A stretch of DNA of 64,000 bases, taken from NCBI GenBank assembly GCA_039583875.1, contig CM077167.1:155631545-155695544 (forward strand). Reading direction: 5' to 3'. Shown here piece after piece: positions 22,364-31,693 of this stretch. Within the stretch, counting starts at the first letter, position 1. Every line of letters begins with the position of its first letter. The notes below the pieces were generated by a model that did not search any database, had not been told where the DNA came from, and saw nothing but the letters and a program-made list of their open reading frames with translations. The position numbers and the translations under genes are program-made. The stretch comes from Platanthera guangdongensis. Lineage: Eukaryota; Streptophyta; Magnoliopsida; Asparagales; Orchidaceae.

Positions 22364-23745
22364 TGATGTGATTTAAAATCTAGGGCTGCAGTTTTCCAAA
22401 TATAACTGATGTGATTTAAAATCTAGGGCTGTAGTTTTTCAAATATAAAACTGCGATCTTTCAAAATATTTGTGGGGCGGGAGACTTTCGCGGGCTATAT
22501 CTAACGAACTAAATGACCAAGACGTCGCTCGTGAACGCAAGGCTACCGCACGAACGTAAGAACATTACGAGTCTCAATTTCACAGGCTTAACATCCGAGT
22601 GAGCGACAACACAAGAATGAAATTAACGGTAATTAAGAGACACGATAGCCGGGCAAGGTCTAAATAATTAACCATTCATTTAATATTCAAGCACAAAATA
22701 ACTAGTGAATGCGAGTGCGAATGAAGTGGTATACCCAAGGCGAAAAGGCAGTGGCTGGAGCTGTGGTCATCAGAGAACTGAACGGCGGCTGGAGCAAAGG
22801 GAGGGTGGCTGGAAGCTTGATGGGTTGCTGGAGGAAATAGATGGAGTAGGGGAGGCGCCGCTGCTGACTAGAAATAGGGAGAGCCGGCTGGAAGCAAGGA
22901 GAGATGTCGGAGGCACACTGAATCCACCGGAGGAGGGAGATGGGGCCGACGATAATGCCCAAAGAAGGCCCGAGCGGGCTCGACGGCGGCTAGACAGGAT
23001 TCAGGCAACAGATCTGGTGGCGGGAAGGCTTCCCCGGCGGTCGTCGTCGAAGTAGAAGGTGCGTCGAAAGAGGCGGAGCAGGTGGAGACTTCCGTGGGGG
23101 ATGAAGAACGGCGGTGGCTTGAGCGACGAACGAGGTTCGATCGGCTCTGGGACTGGCAAAGAAGGCCTCACCGACACTTGGGATGGACTCCAGGGGTGGT
23201 GCCAGAGCTGGACGGGGAGGGGAGAGGCTGCGTCGAGCGATTTCGTCGCGGGCGTAGGGCAGCGCTGGAGAAAACCCGAACGAGGAAGAATATCCCGTTC
23301 AGTTTTCTATTTCCAGCCCCGGATAAGAGTGGGGAGGTTTGTTTTTAAAATGGAAGGTTTAGGGTTTTGATAAATTGACTATTGACAGATTTGTTAACAT
23401 GTGAAAAGAGGACTTGGAGGGGATTATCAAAGGGCAGGAGCTGGCTAGACATAGGGGAAAATATATTTGTTTTAATAATTAATTACCTAAGGCTTGCCCG
23501 AAATAAATCTACCTCCTAATTAACGAACCTATGCATTTAGGGTCACGTTGGCCGGTCACACCACCAAGCCAAATCAAAATTGCGCGAACAACATGCGCGA
23601 TACTAAATAACATCAAAGCGCTTATAATACGCGCGATACAACTCGACGCTATATAATAATTCAAAAATGCGCTTAAACGTGCGCTACAATAATAAAAGAC
23701 ACATGCGATAAAAATAATCAAAACGACGCGACGCGGGTTGCATCA
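22364..23745 (-). repeat. 3' LTR of the TGATG/CATCA element
   Basis: 1382 bp. Its plus-strand start contains two copies of a 43-bp repeat (TGATTTAAAATCTAGGG-like) in tandem, as does the partner LTR. ORFs of 80-116 codons inside it (22705-23370) recur in the partner and look noncoding, being GC-rich LTR sequence. Confidence 0.93.
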
Positions 23746-24909
23746 ATTCTCCCGGGGTTGAAAGAGCTCGATCCCGACGAGACTCGATGTAACCTGCAAG
23801 TAGAAAGTCCACGTGTCGATCGAAGATATGTTGCATACTGTCCTGCTGATGCCATGACTGCAATCCAAAACTTGCAAGTAACCTCTCATCCCAAAAGCTC
23901 GCAATCCATTTGTCAAAATTTCATGCCCAATATTTAAATAAACAGTAATTATTAGAGCTTTCAGAGGATGACATGGGCGGTATGCGGGGAAAACATGTGG
24001 CAGTAGGGGGAACAGGAAGCAAGTGGAAGCAGCCCGTGAAATCAGTAACTCATAACGCAACATACTCTCGTCCGATAGACATTTACGAACGTCAGCTAGA
24101 CCAGGATCGTCTATAGTCATGATTTCACCCGATGAACTTCCGCTCGAGTCACAAAATTTTAAACAGATCCCATATTTGGCGTGTAAAACTTTCCATAAAA
24201 ATTCTTTGAAACGGGTGTCCCGATGGGGAGTAAAAAATCTTACTATTGTCTCGACTCCCTCAAGACTGCAAAACCTAGAAGTGTTAGGACGCAAACGGTA
24301 GTGGTGTAGTGGTGTGACATGTTGTCTTATATCCATAAAGAAGTGATGCGAGCAAAACGCGTGCTCGCCAAAAACAAAATCAATATAGGGTGGTGACTCG
24401 AGGACCACAGGTGAGGGACCACTAAACACAATGTCTGTGGGCTCAAGGGTATGGGGCGGTAGTGAGCTAAGAAAGTCAGGAAACAAGACGCACGAGTCTG
24501 TGTCATCCAAGATGTGGGCCTCATCACTAACCAACTCTTCTGGGAGAAGAGAAAGCGATGACGTGTCATCCGAGGCGAGTGACGCATCACTAGGAAGTCC
24601 TTCCTGGAGTGGGGCCTCAGAGAACACCTAACCTTGGGTGTTCTCTGAAGTGAGCGTCACAGTGGGGGTGGGTGGAGCTAAAGTGCTCGTCGTGAAACTG
24701 AGGTGATGTGGAGGACTCACGAAACACCTAATCTCGGGTTCCACTATGTGAGAAGTGGGAAGGTACGCAGGAGCAGCAAAATACGTGCGTGTTGTCGCCT
24801 CCAGGTTGTGAACAGAGGTGCACAACCCACGAAGATTCTGTCGTACGTCCGCAGTGACGCACTCAACATCTTTCATCAAAGCTCTAATACGCGCATCTAA
24901 ATCACTCAT
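23743..24909 (-). pseudogene. Unrecognised 388-codon ORF of the TGATG/CATCA element
   Basis: Start ATG at 24909, about 100 bases after the 5' LTR; stop TGA at 23745-23743, which is exactly the first three bases of the 3' LTR. One in-frame TAG (24630-24628) splits it after codon 93. The N-terminal part looks helical (MSDLDARIRALMKDVECVTA) and is followed by a Pro/Thr/Ser linker. The C-terminal 200 residues are mixed and globular-looking, with HRDTRFKEFLWKVLHAKYG and PCHPLKALIITVYLNIGHE. I recognise no family and see no zinc knuckle or protease motif. It could be a diverged gag or captured host sequence. Confidence 0.6.
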
Positions 24910-25013
24910 CTCTTTTTTTTTAAACGAAAAAAAAGCGAAACTTAAAATTTTGAAAAGACCGGCGCTCGGCTATCCCACGATAGGAGTGAGATATCCCAGC
25001 AGCCACACCAAAC

Positions 25014-26396
25014 TGATGTGATTTAAAATCTAGGGCTGTAGTTTTCCAAATATAACTCATATGATTTAAAATCTAGGGCTGTAGTTTTCCAAATATAAAA
25101 CTGCGATCTTTCAAAATATTTGTGGTGCGGGAGACTTTCGCGGGCTATTTCTAACGAACTAAACGACCAAGACGTCGCTCGCGAACGCAAGACTACCGCA
25201 CGAACGTAAGAACATTACGAGTCTCAATTTCACAGGCTTAACATCCGAGTGAGCGACAACACAGGAATGAAATTAACGGTAATTAAGAGACACGATAGCC
25301 GGACAAGCTCTAAATAATTAACCATTCATTTAATATTCAAGCACAAAATAACTAGTGAATGCGAGTGGGAATGAAGAGGTATACCCAAGGCAGAAAGGCA
25401 GTGGCTGGAGCTGTGGTCATCAAAGAACTGAACGGCGGCTGGAGCAAAGGGAGGGTGGCTGGAAGCTTGATGGGTTGCTGGAGGAAATAGATGGAGTAGG
25501 GGAGGCGCCGCTGCTGACTGGAAACAGGGAGAGCCGGCTGGAAGCAAGGAGAGATGTCGGAGGCACACTGAATCCACCGGAGGAGGGAGATGGGGCCGAC
25601 GATAATGCCCAGAAAAGGCCCGGGCGGGCTCGACGGCGGCTAGACAAGCTTCAGGCAGCAGATCTGGTGGCGGGAAGGCTTCCCCGGCGGTCTTCGTCGA
25701 AGTAGAAGGTGCGTCGAAAGAGGCGGAGCAGGTGGAGACTTCCGTGGGGGATGAAGAACGGCGGTGGCTTGAGCGACGAACGAGGTTCGATCGGCTCTGG
25801 GACTGGCAAAGAAGGCCTCGCCGACACTTGGGATGGACTCTAGGGGTGGTGCCAGAGCTGGACGGGGAGGGGAGAGGCTGCGTCGAGCGATTTCGTCGCT
25901 GGCGTAGGGCAACGCTGGGGAAAACCCGAACGAGGAAGAATATCCCGTTCAGTTTTCTATTTCCAGCCCCGGATAAGAGTGGGGAGGGTTTGTTTTTAAA
26001 AGGGAAGGTTTAGGGTTTTGGTAAATTGGCTATTGGCAGATTTGTTAACATGTGAAAAGAGGACTTGGAGGGGATTATCAAAGGGCAGGAGCTGGCTAGA
26101 CATAGGGGAAAATATATTTGTTTTAATAATTAATTACCTAAGGCTTGCCCGAAATAAATCTACCTCCTAATTAACGGACCTATGCATTTAGGGTCACGTT
26201 GGCCGGTCACACCAACGAGCCAAATCAAAATTGCGCGAACAACATGCGCGATACAAAATAACATCAAAGCGCTTATAATACGCGCGATACAACTCGATGC
26301 TACATAATAATCCAAAAATACGCGAAAACGTGCGCTACAATAATAAAAGACACATGCGATAAAAGTAATCAAAACGATGCGACGCGGGTTGCATCA
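25014..26396 (-). repeat. 5' LTR of the TGATG/CATCA element
   Basis: 1383 bp partner of 22364-23745; target duplication TAGTT follows at 26397-26401. Confidence 0.93.
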
Positions 26397-26401
26397 TAGT
26401 T

Positions 26402-27017
26402 GTTGCCCGGGTCCTCCGTACTCTTGCCCGTGTCCAAGCGGTTGCCGTCGATCAGCGGCCACGCGTGGGTACCCCGAGTCCCCTCCATAGGGTTTCCCCA
26501 AGACTGGCGCCCTAAACTCCCATCCACCTCCTCCCCTTCCGCCCGCGGCGTGTCCTGTGCTCCTGGAATAGAGAGGAGCCCATCACAAGGTGGGCACCCC
26601 ATCCTGTTGGGTTGTTGGTCCTCTTGGCGGTCTTCACGGTAAGGAGGAAAATCCAAGGCAGACGCGGCGATGCCGCCAAACTGGGTTGCCTCATACCAAG
26701 CTTGTGGTCGTCGTGAGCCTCCTGCCCTTCCACTGTCAATTCTAAGCCCCCCATTGAGGCTAGAGACCCGATCGTCGTGCCCCGATGCTGGAGTAGGGAG
26801 GGGAAGCTGGACTGCGTTGGTCTTGCCCACAACAACTTTTCCTTTAAGGTGTTAACATATTTTTAAGCTTGTCCATGCGGGCATCCAATTTCTCTTCGAG
26901 ACGTTTTTCCGATGCCGTTAACTTATCGACGAGGGATGCCACGGTGTCAGTCAGCCCGGTGTTGTTTTCTTCGAGATGTGCGAGCCTATTGGAGTCTTCT
27001 TAGGTGCGAGTCACCAT
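26402..27017 (-). pseudogene. gag N-terminal part of the short-LTR gypsy
   Basis: The minus strand from ATG at 27017 reads MVTRT, a TAA, then a coiled-coil-like stretch (LAHLEENNTGLTDTVASLVD; KRLEEKLDARMDKLKNML). A low-complexity region runs to 26402. The frame then crosses the nested element (GPGQ-LPRAYMPSKITRMNYP) into the gag core at 22358. There are several stops and at least one frameshift. Confidence 0.75.
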
Positions 27018-27029
27018 GGTGGAACGCCG

Positions 27030-27245
27030 GGATTCGTCGACGCGGAGCGATGCGCGAGAGCGACGCTCGGGCACGGGATTCGTCGACGCGGAGCGACGCT
27101 CGGGCACGGGAGCGGGATCGACGCCAGAGCGATGCGTGGGTGCGGGAGCGGGAGCGATGCGTGGACGCGGGAGCGATGCGTGGACGCGGGAGCGATGCGC
27201 GAACGCGGGAGCGACACGGGATCGATGCGTGTACGCGGGAGCTAT
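27030..27245. repeat. GC-rich tandem repeat, about 19-bp unit
   Basis: Units like GGAGCGATGCGTGGACGCG are repeated imperfectly; the cleanest copies are at about 27150-27210. It lies in the untranslated leader of the short-LTR gypsy, between primer site and gag. Apparent ORFs on both strands over it are repeat artefacts. Confidence 0.8.
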
Positions 27246-27356
27246 GACAGGATCGATGAAGATGCGGTCGCCGCGATTCCTCGATCCGTGGGGTCGAACG
27301 AAGCCGGGCAGAGCCTGGATGCGAGCGGGAACGAAAAATTTTTGGGAGGAAGAATC

Positions 27357-27369
27357 CTCTGATACCAAA
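27357..27369 (-). other. Primer binding site of the short-LTR gypsy
   Basis: The minus strand reads TTTGGTATCAGAGG directly after the LTR end CAACA, matching initiator Met tRNA. Confidence 0.9.
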
Positions 27370-27649
27370 TGTTGCGAACTAGATGAGATTTGAGGGAGAA
27401 GGGGAGATTCCTAGGGTTAGAGAGGAGACTAGAAGAATACCTTTTGATTATACTTGCGTAATCCTCTCCAATAGAGGATCCAGGTACATTTATACCCGGA
27501 CCAAGGCCGGCCGACCAAGGGGGCCATCCAGCCCTAATTGGGGCTGAACCGGGTAGGTTCAGCCCCCGCGGGCCGCCTTTTAGAAAGTGGGGGCTGAACC
27601 AGTTGGTTCAGCCCCGTTGTCGCCTTCGGATCCGTCCGGGGGCGTAACA
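27370..27649 (-). repeat. 5' LTR of the short-LTR gypsy
   Basis: 280 bp partner of 20785-21047; the CCAAA duplication follows at 27650-27654. Confidence 0.93.
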
Positions 27650-27869
27650 CCAAACATTTTAATTAGAAAGTAGACAAACTAGATTTTCAAAACGATGAGC
27701 AAACATTTAATTATTACTCCGTCAGGTTTCCAAAATCAAACTAGATTTTCAGTGTTTTACATTTTGTCCAGGTAGGTGAGTGATGGGTAAACCAAAAGAT
27801 GGTATCGTTTCAGCACAGTGGGAGTCTGCGCACGTACACCTATTTTGTGATCTCTGTATTCAAGAGATT

Positions 27870-28040
27870 GACCTAGGAAATATGCCAAACACCCATTTCA
27901 GCAGAGATGGATGAATCAACCTGATTAAAAACTTCAAAGACCGTACAACTTTTAATTACACTCGAGCACAATTGAAGAACAAATGAGATCAGTTGAAGCG
28001 TGAGTGGAAGCAGTACACGAGCTTGAGAAGTTTCCACACA
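27870..28040 (+). pseudogene. Harbinger ORF1-like Myb/SANT domain fragment
   Basis: The frame from 27879 reads NMPNTHFSRDG-stop-INLIKNF, then YTRAQLKNK-stop-DQLKREWKQYTSL. This is the Myb/SANT-like DNA-binding domain encoded beside plant PIF/Harbinger transposases. Both stops are TGA where the family has the two conserved Trp codons. It would help bring transposase to the element ends. Only one domain's length survives. Confidence 0.8.
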
Positions 28041-28208
28041 TATTCGATGATACAGACATGTATGATTTGCAATACTGTACCTCATAAATCTCAACAATCG
28101 CATTGTTTTTATGAATTTTCCGGACGATAGGAAGGTCTCGTGGTTGAGGAAGCGTTACGTGGATTCTCTGAAGTGAAGACCTTATAGTTATCTGGTGGAT
28201 GCCAGATA

Positions 28209-28747
28209 TATTATTTAAACTTGTGCTTTAAAAAATATTTCAATACAAAGAAATATTATCTGGTGGATGCCGGATATCCGTTAGAAACTGGATTGTTGAA
28301 ACCATTTCCAGAAACAAGATATCATTTGACGGATTTCGCTCGAGACAATCGCTATATTGAAGGCCTCCGTGAAATATTTAACCAAGCGCACTCATCGCTG
28401 CGTTCTGTTATTAAACGGAGCTTCGGCGTTTGGAAAAATAAATGACGCATCCTTAGGAAAATGACACAATACTCCTTCTCAAAGCAATGTGTAATTGTGG
28501 TGGCTACAATGACCCTTCATAATTACATAAGAAGACATCCGTCTAGAGTTGATCCAGAGTTCAGAGCATGTGATCTTGATGAGACCTTTATGCATCCGGA
28601 GGCATACGAACATAGGGCACAACGACGAGGAACCGTCAGTGTCACAACTTCGAGCGTAGAGCCGGTAATATATGATGGGACAGGTGCACCTGAGATGTCT
28701 GCTTTGAGAGAGTTCATTGCAGACCAATTGGAAAATGCTCGCGGGTA
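28209..28747 (+). pseudogene. PIF/Harbinger DDE transposase, C-terminal half
   Basis: KYYLVDAGYP (second catalytic Asp) is followed by TRYHLTDF and IFNQAHSSLRSVIKRSFGVWK, then a TGA at 28442-28444. After the stop come YSFSKQCVIVVATMTLHNYI and an acidic tail ending at 28747. In the family the third catalytic residue is Glu in a VIERxFG context; here it is Lys (VIKRSFG). The N-terminal half with the first Asp is missing. The product would be inactive. Confidence 0.9.
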
Positions 28748-29185
28748 AAATTGAATCTTATGTAGTTTAGCATATACATTATTTAATTTATATTAAATTC
28801 ATATATTCTGGCGTAAATCTCTTTTGCAGATGAGAATTATTCGCATTGGAGAAAAGAGACCATCAGGACTTTCAATTATATTTACCTAATATTTTGCGTC
28901 GAACAAGTTGTTTAATGCGGAGTTGAACATTAAAAATTATGCGAACTATTTATTTTAATTCATGTTTAATTATTATTTGCGTGAAATTTACATTACAATT
29001 TAATTATGCACAACTATTTAATTTTCATTTCTGTTTTGTTCTGCACCACTGTTTCACACAGCACTGCAAAATACAGTTTTCCAAACAGTTTCATGAATTT
29101 ATTCACCACTGCAAAACAGCAGATTCCTGTACCACTGTTTCCCACCACTGCTTCCTGTACGACCACAGCTTAGTCAAACAGGCCC
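28748..29185 (+). other. Right arm of the Harbinger element
   Basis: AT-rich 3' region; from about 29040 it carries repeated CACTG/ACAGT-type subterminal motifs, then the right terminal inverted repeat ending at 29185. Confidence 0.7.
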
Positions 29186-29570
29186 TTTATCTCCCTTTTG
29201 ATTTGAAACACCCTTATGTTGTTGTCGACTCCTGCATAGATTCTCTGCAACTTCCCCCAAACATCACTCACGATCTCTATGTCGTCCACCGTGACAGCTA
29301 TAGACGTGACCGTTGAGCTTAGGAGCCAAGTGTGCAACTAGCTATGTGTAATCTTCTACTCATTGTACCCATCTGAGTCCGGCTCTCGCTCCCCCTTTTC
29401 ACCTGTCAAATAGCCCTCCAGGTTCCTTCCAGATAGGACCCACTTCTCCCGTCACGACAAACTCAAATATGTAGCTGATCCATCAAGTTTCAACTTCACA
29501 GGAGGAAGATCCAACTTGGCGGCGGCTGTGACTGAGCTGATCTCTTGCCTCTAGACATCTTCAAGAGCTC
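29186..29570 (-). pseudogene. Copia (split element), gag N-terminal half
   Basis: The minus strand from about 29545 reads LPPVKLDGSATYLSLSRREK and LSGRNLEGYLTGEKGEPD. Then DVWGKLQRIYAGVDNNIRV and QIKREIK run up to 29186. This is the UBN2-type copia gag; it continues in frame at 20084 once the Harbinger element is removed. Stops occur near 29360-29330. Confidence 0.85.
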
Positions 29571-30057
29571 AAATAACACTTTTAGGCTTGCCTCCTCTAT
29601 CTTGTCAACTAACTTTTTCATGAGAACGGGGAAGTACAACGTATAACAAGTCTTCAAGGAGCTGGGGTAAAAGAAGACATCACTGCAGAGTTAGGAGCCA
29701 TCTTCCACTTGAAAGTGAAAATCATATATCTGATTTTGGAGAGCATTCAACCGTTGGAGCGTCTAGAAATCCAGTATGATGATAAGAAGGCCAAAGAAAA
29801 ATTTTCACCAAAATTTGGGATTGATCGGATTGTCGAAAGGACGACAGAAGCCTCATCCCGTCATCTGGCGCCTCTCGGCGGACCAAAATAACGTCGGCGT
29901 GCACGAGCGCAAAGCTGCTTTGGAAGCTGCTGCGGAGGGGTACCGACGTCCGGAAATGGAGGGAGGAACACAATTGAGAGGTCGCCTGAAGCAGTCACGT
30001 GGAGATGTCGAGCAGAAGCGGGCGGCGGTTGCGCAGTTAGGTCAAGGAATGGGTCTC

Positions 30058-30069
30058 GCTTTGATACCA
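30058..30069 (-). other. Primer binding site of the split copia
   Basis: The minus strand reads TGGTATCAAAGC, two bases inside the presumed LTR end (…TTTTTCCA). It fits initiator Met tRNA and marks the 5' end of the element on its right side. Confidence 0.75.
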
Positions 30070-30071
30070 TT

Positions 30072-30140
30072 TGGAAAAATGAATTCGTAATTATTTCATT
30101 CGTGTCCCCATACATATTATATGTACACATTTATATACCA
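30072..30140 (-). repeat. Part of the 5' LTR of the split copia
   Basis: The minus strand carries GTATATAAATG (TATA-like, 30129-30138) about 60 bp before the LTR end at 30072. The outer LTR edge is not determinable because no partner LTR survives. Confidence 0.45.
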
Positions 30141-30552
30141 AAAAAATACCTTCGAATATTCATATATGTTTTTTAGAATTCACTTTTCTTATGCATTAAT
30201 CGTAGCAATAATGATTGCAACTCATCTGGAGTTTTAATTATATTTGTTTAAAAATAGTCTTCTTTTGACAATATAAACACTCAAATTTGGAAAAAACTAG
30301 GCGAAGCTTTTCCTCTTGTTTGCTATAAGCAAGCAGGGATTGATCTGTAAATCACAAGATATTGCTCTGCAAAGTTGGATTTTTTTTTTAAACGCAGCGA
30401 TGGGTGATCAACTCCCTTTAAATATACAATCTTGTAGCAGCTCTATTATTTCTTCTAAAATAGGATTGCTACCTGACTTTAATCATCTTCAGTATGCTAT
30501 ATTACAAACTTGTTTTATGTAAAAGGGTTTGATGTTTAGCTTATCTTTCCAG
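30141..30552 (+). other. AT-rich, probable intron upstream of the eIF2B exon
   Basis: No confident coding sequence. It ends in a good acceptor (TTATCTTTCCAG) at 30541-30552. The outer edge of the copia LTR may lie in the first part. Confidence 0.5.
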
Positions 30553-30815
30553 ATGTTGTCCAGTCACGTTCTGCGCATATTGATGCTTTTACTGTGCTTG
30601 GTAATGCAACCACTGTTGGTGATAATACTAAGATCTCTAATTCAGTGATTGGTCAAGGTTGCATAATTGGGCACAATGTTGTAATAGAAGGTTCGTTTGT
30701 ATGGGATAATGTTACCATTGAAGATGGCTGTAAATTAAGCCATGCTCTGATTTGTGATGGTGTTCACCTAAGAGAAGGTGTAATTCTTGAACCAGGAGTT
30801 ATAATATCCTTCAAG
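30553..30815 (+). pseudogene. EIF2B5: eIF2B epsilon subunit, single stranded exon
   Basis: A 263-bp uninterrupted exon flanked by a CAG acceptor and an AAG-GTGAAT donor. It encodes the left-handed beta-helix (hexapeptide repeat) part of translation initiation factor eIF2B epsilon: QSRSAHIDAFTVLGN, NTKISNSVIGQGCIIGHNV, EGSFVWDNVTIEDGCKL, CDGVHLREGVILEPGV. The protein is the catalytic guanine-exchange subunit for eIF2. I find no other exon of it in the window: upstream is a copia LTR and downstream an LTR element. Either it is one exon of a gene with transposon-filled introns or a dispersed fragment. No stop breaks it. Confidence 0.8.
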
Positions 30816-31301
30816 GTGAATGATTCTGTTATAACTGTTTTGATTCATTATTTTTGTGGATGAAATGTTACTCGTTTTCATTCATAATTTGTTCTACCAA
30901 TATTAATTTATGTCTCTTTATTACCTATGTGGTAAGTTTAATGATTAATCCATATTTTGGTTGCAACATTTTGACATACTCGGCTTCATTAATTTCATGC
31001 TTATCAAAGTATGACATTCCGTTGGCCTATATCACGGGCCCTCCGTGGAAAAATGCTGTAAAGGAATATTTTGAGAATGAATCTTAGTAGGAATACCAAG
31101 TACAAATTATGAAGTTGTAATTTAAAGTTATTGGTGGCAATATTGTCGCATAACATTGTTAGATGCTTCCTAATACTCATTCTTAGAGAGTGAAATCAAG
31201 TATTCTAATTGGATTTGACCTGGTTTCACTTCTTTGCCATACATGGTGTTTCTACCACCTATTTTCATCTGAACGTGATGATCTGGCTTTGGTCATGAGT
31301 G
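30816..31301 (+). other. Presumed intron or flank of the eIF2B exon
   Basis: AT-rich; an apparent frame around 31020-31087 ends in a stop and is not recognised. The next expected eIF2B-epsilon exon was not found. Confidence 0.5.
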
Positions 31302-31693
31302 TGTTATGGCTTTTTGGGGGATTTTGTCTCCACAAAAGTGATACAAGGGAGTTTAAACCATAGAGCTTGAAGAACAAGAAGTTGAGGGAAGAGGAAACCC
31401 TAGAGGGAAGAAGAGGGGTAGAGAGAGATAGAGGAATTAGAGAGAGGAGGAAAAGTTTTATTCATTCATTGATTAATTCTTTCATACAAGACATGGGCCT
31501 ATTTATAACGAGCCCCAAGGTAAATCTATAATTACATGAAGATGAAAGATAAAAATATATGGAAATATTAAAAGACCAAAAATATTCTTGTGGCTCAGTA
31601 TGACTCGACTCATACAATAAAGACTCGATGCAATGCAACTCGATACTATAAGACTTCTAATTCTAGATGACCAACGACGAAAGGTCCATAATA
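31302..31693 (-). repeat. 3' LTR of the GAGTG-flanked element
   Basis: 392 bp, TGTTATGG...CCATAATA (plus strand). It matches 33276-33336 plus 40406-40718 plus 42671-42701. Confidence 0.88.

Larger units (their letters stand above)
22364..26396 (-). mobile_element. Non-autonomous LTR element with an unrecognised ORF
   Basis: LTRs 22364-23745 and 25014-26396 (1382 and 1383 bp) have ends TGATG...CATCA and perfect target duplications TAGTT (22359-22363, 26397-26401). They are nearly identical by eye, so this is one of the youngest insertions here. The interior is only 1268 bp and holds a single long minus-strand ORF without any gag, protease, RT or integrase motif I can recognise. The presumed primer site on the minus strand begins TGGTGTGGCTGC at 25010, which is not the initiator-Met type and which I could not assign. 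Confidence 0.92.
20785..27649 (-). mobile_element. Short-LTR Ty3/gypsy gag-protease element inside the Harbinger
   Basis: LTRs 20785-21047 and 27370-27649 (TGTTGCGAAC...GTAACA on the plus strand) are flanked by perfect 5-bp duplications CCAAA (20780-20784, 27650-27654). A primer site lies left of the right LTR and a GGGGCGGGGAA polypurine tract (minus strand) adjoins the left LTR. It encodes only gag, a zinc knuckle and protease. The protease is followed after about 40 codons by PDSHLEDKLGLDG, a typical end of pol, as if RT, RNase H and integrase were deleted. It is interrupted by the element at 22364-26396. Confidence 0.93.
20085..29185 (+). mobile_element. PIF/Harbinger DNA transposon, split by a nested gypsy element
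   Basis: Its ends are imperfect inverted repeats: GGCTTTGTTTGGTAAAGC at the left and the complement of GGGCCTGTTTGACTAAGC at the right. Three-base flanks TTC (20082-20084) and TTT (29186-29188) fit the 3-bp target duplication of this superfamily; taking out the element plus one copy restores the copia gag frame exactly (REIK-TITxGD). Without the 6.9-kb nested element it is about 2.2 kb. It carries remnants of the two Harbinger ORFs, a Myb/SANT-like protein and a DDE transposase, both broken. Confidence 0.88.

Noticed and set aside
22705..23370. ORFs of 88-116 codons, repeated at 25355-26013
   Set aside because: They lie in LTRs of the TGATG/CATCA element. Their recurrence reflects the LTR pair, and no domain is recognisable.
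26912..27393. Overlapping Arg/Ala-rich ORFs on both strands
   Set aside because: They are generated by the 19-bp GC-rich tandem repeat.
30316..30522. Possible upstream eIF2B exon (KQGLICKSQDIALQS)
   Set aside because: Similarity too weak and splice borders unconvincing; left as presumed intron.
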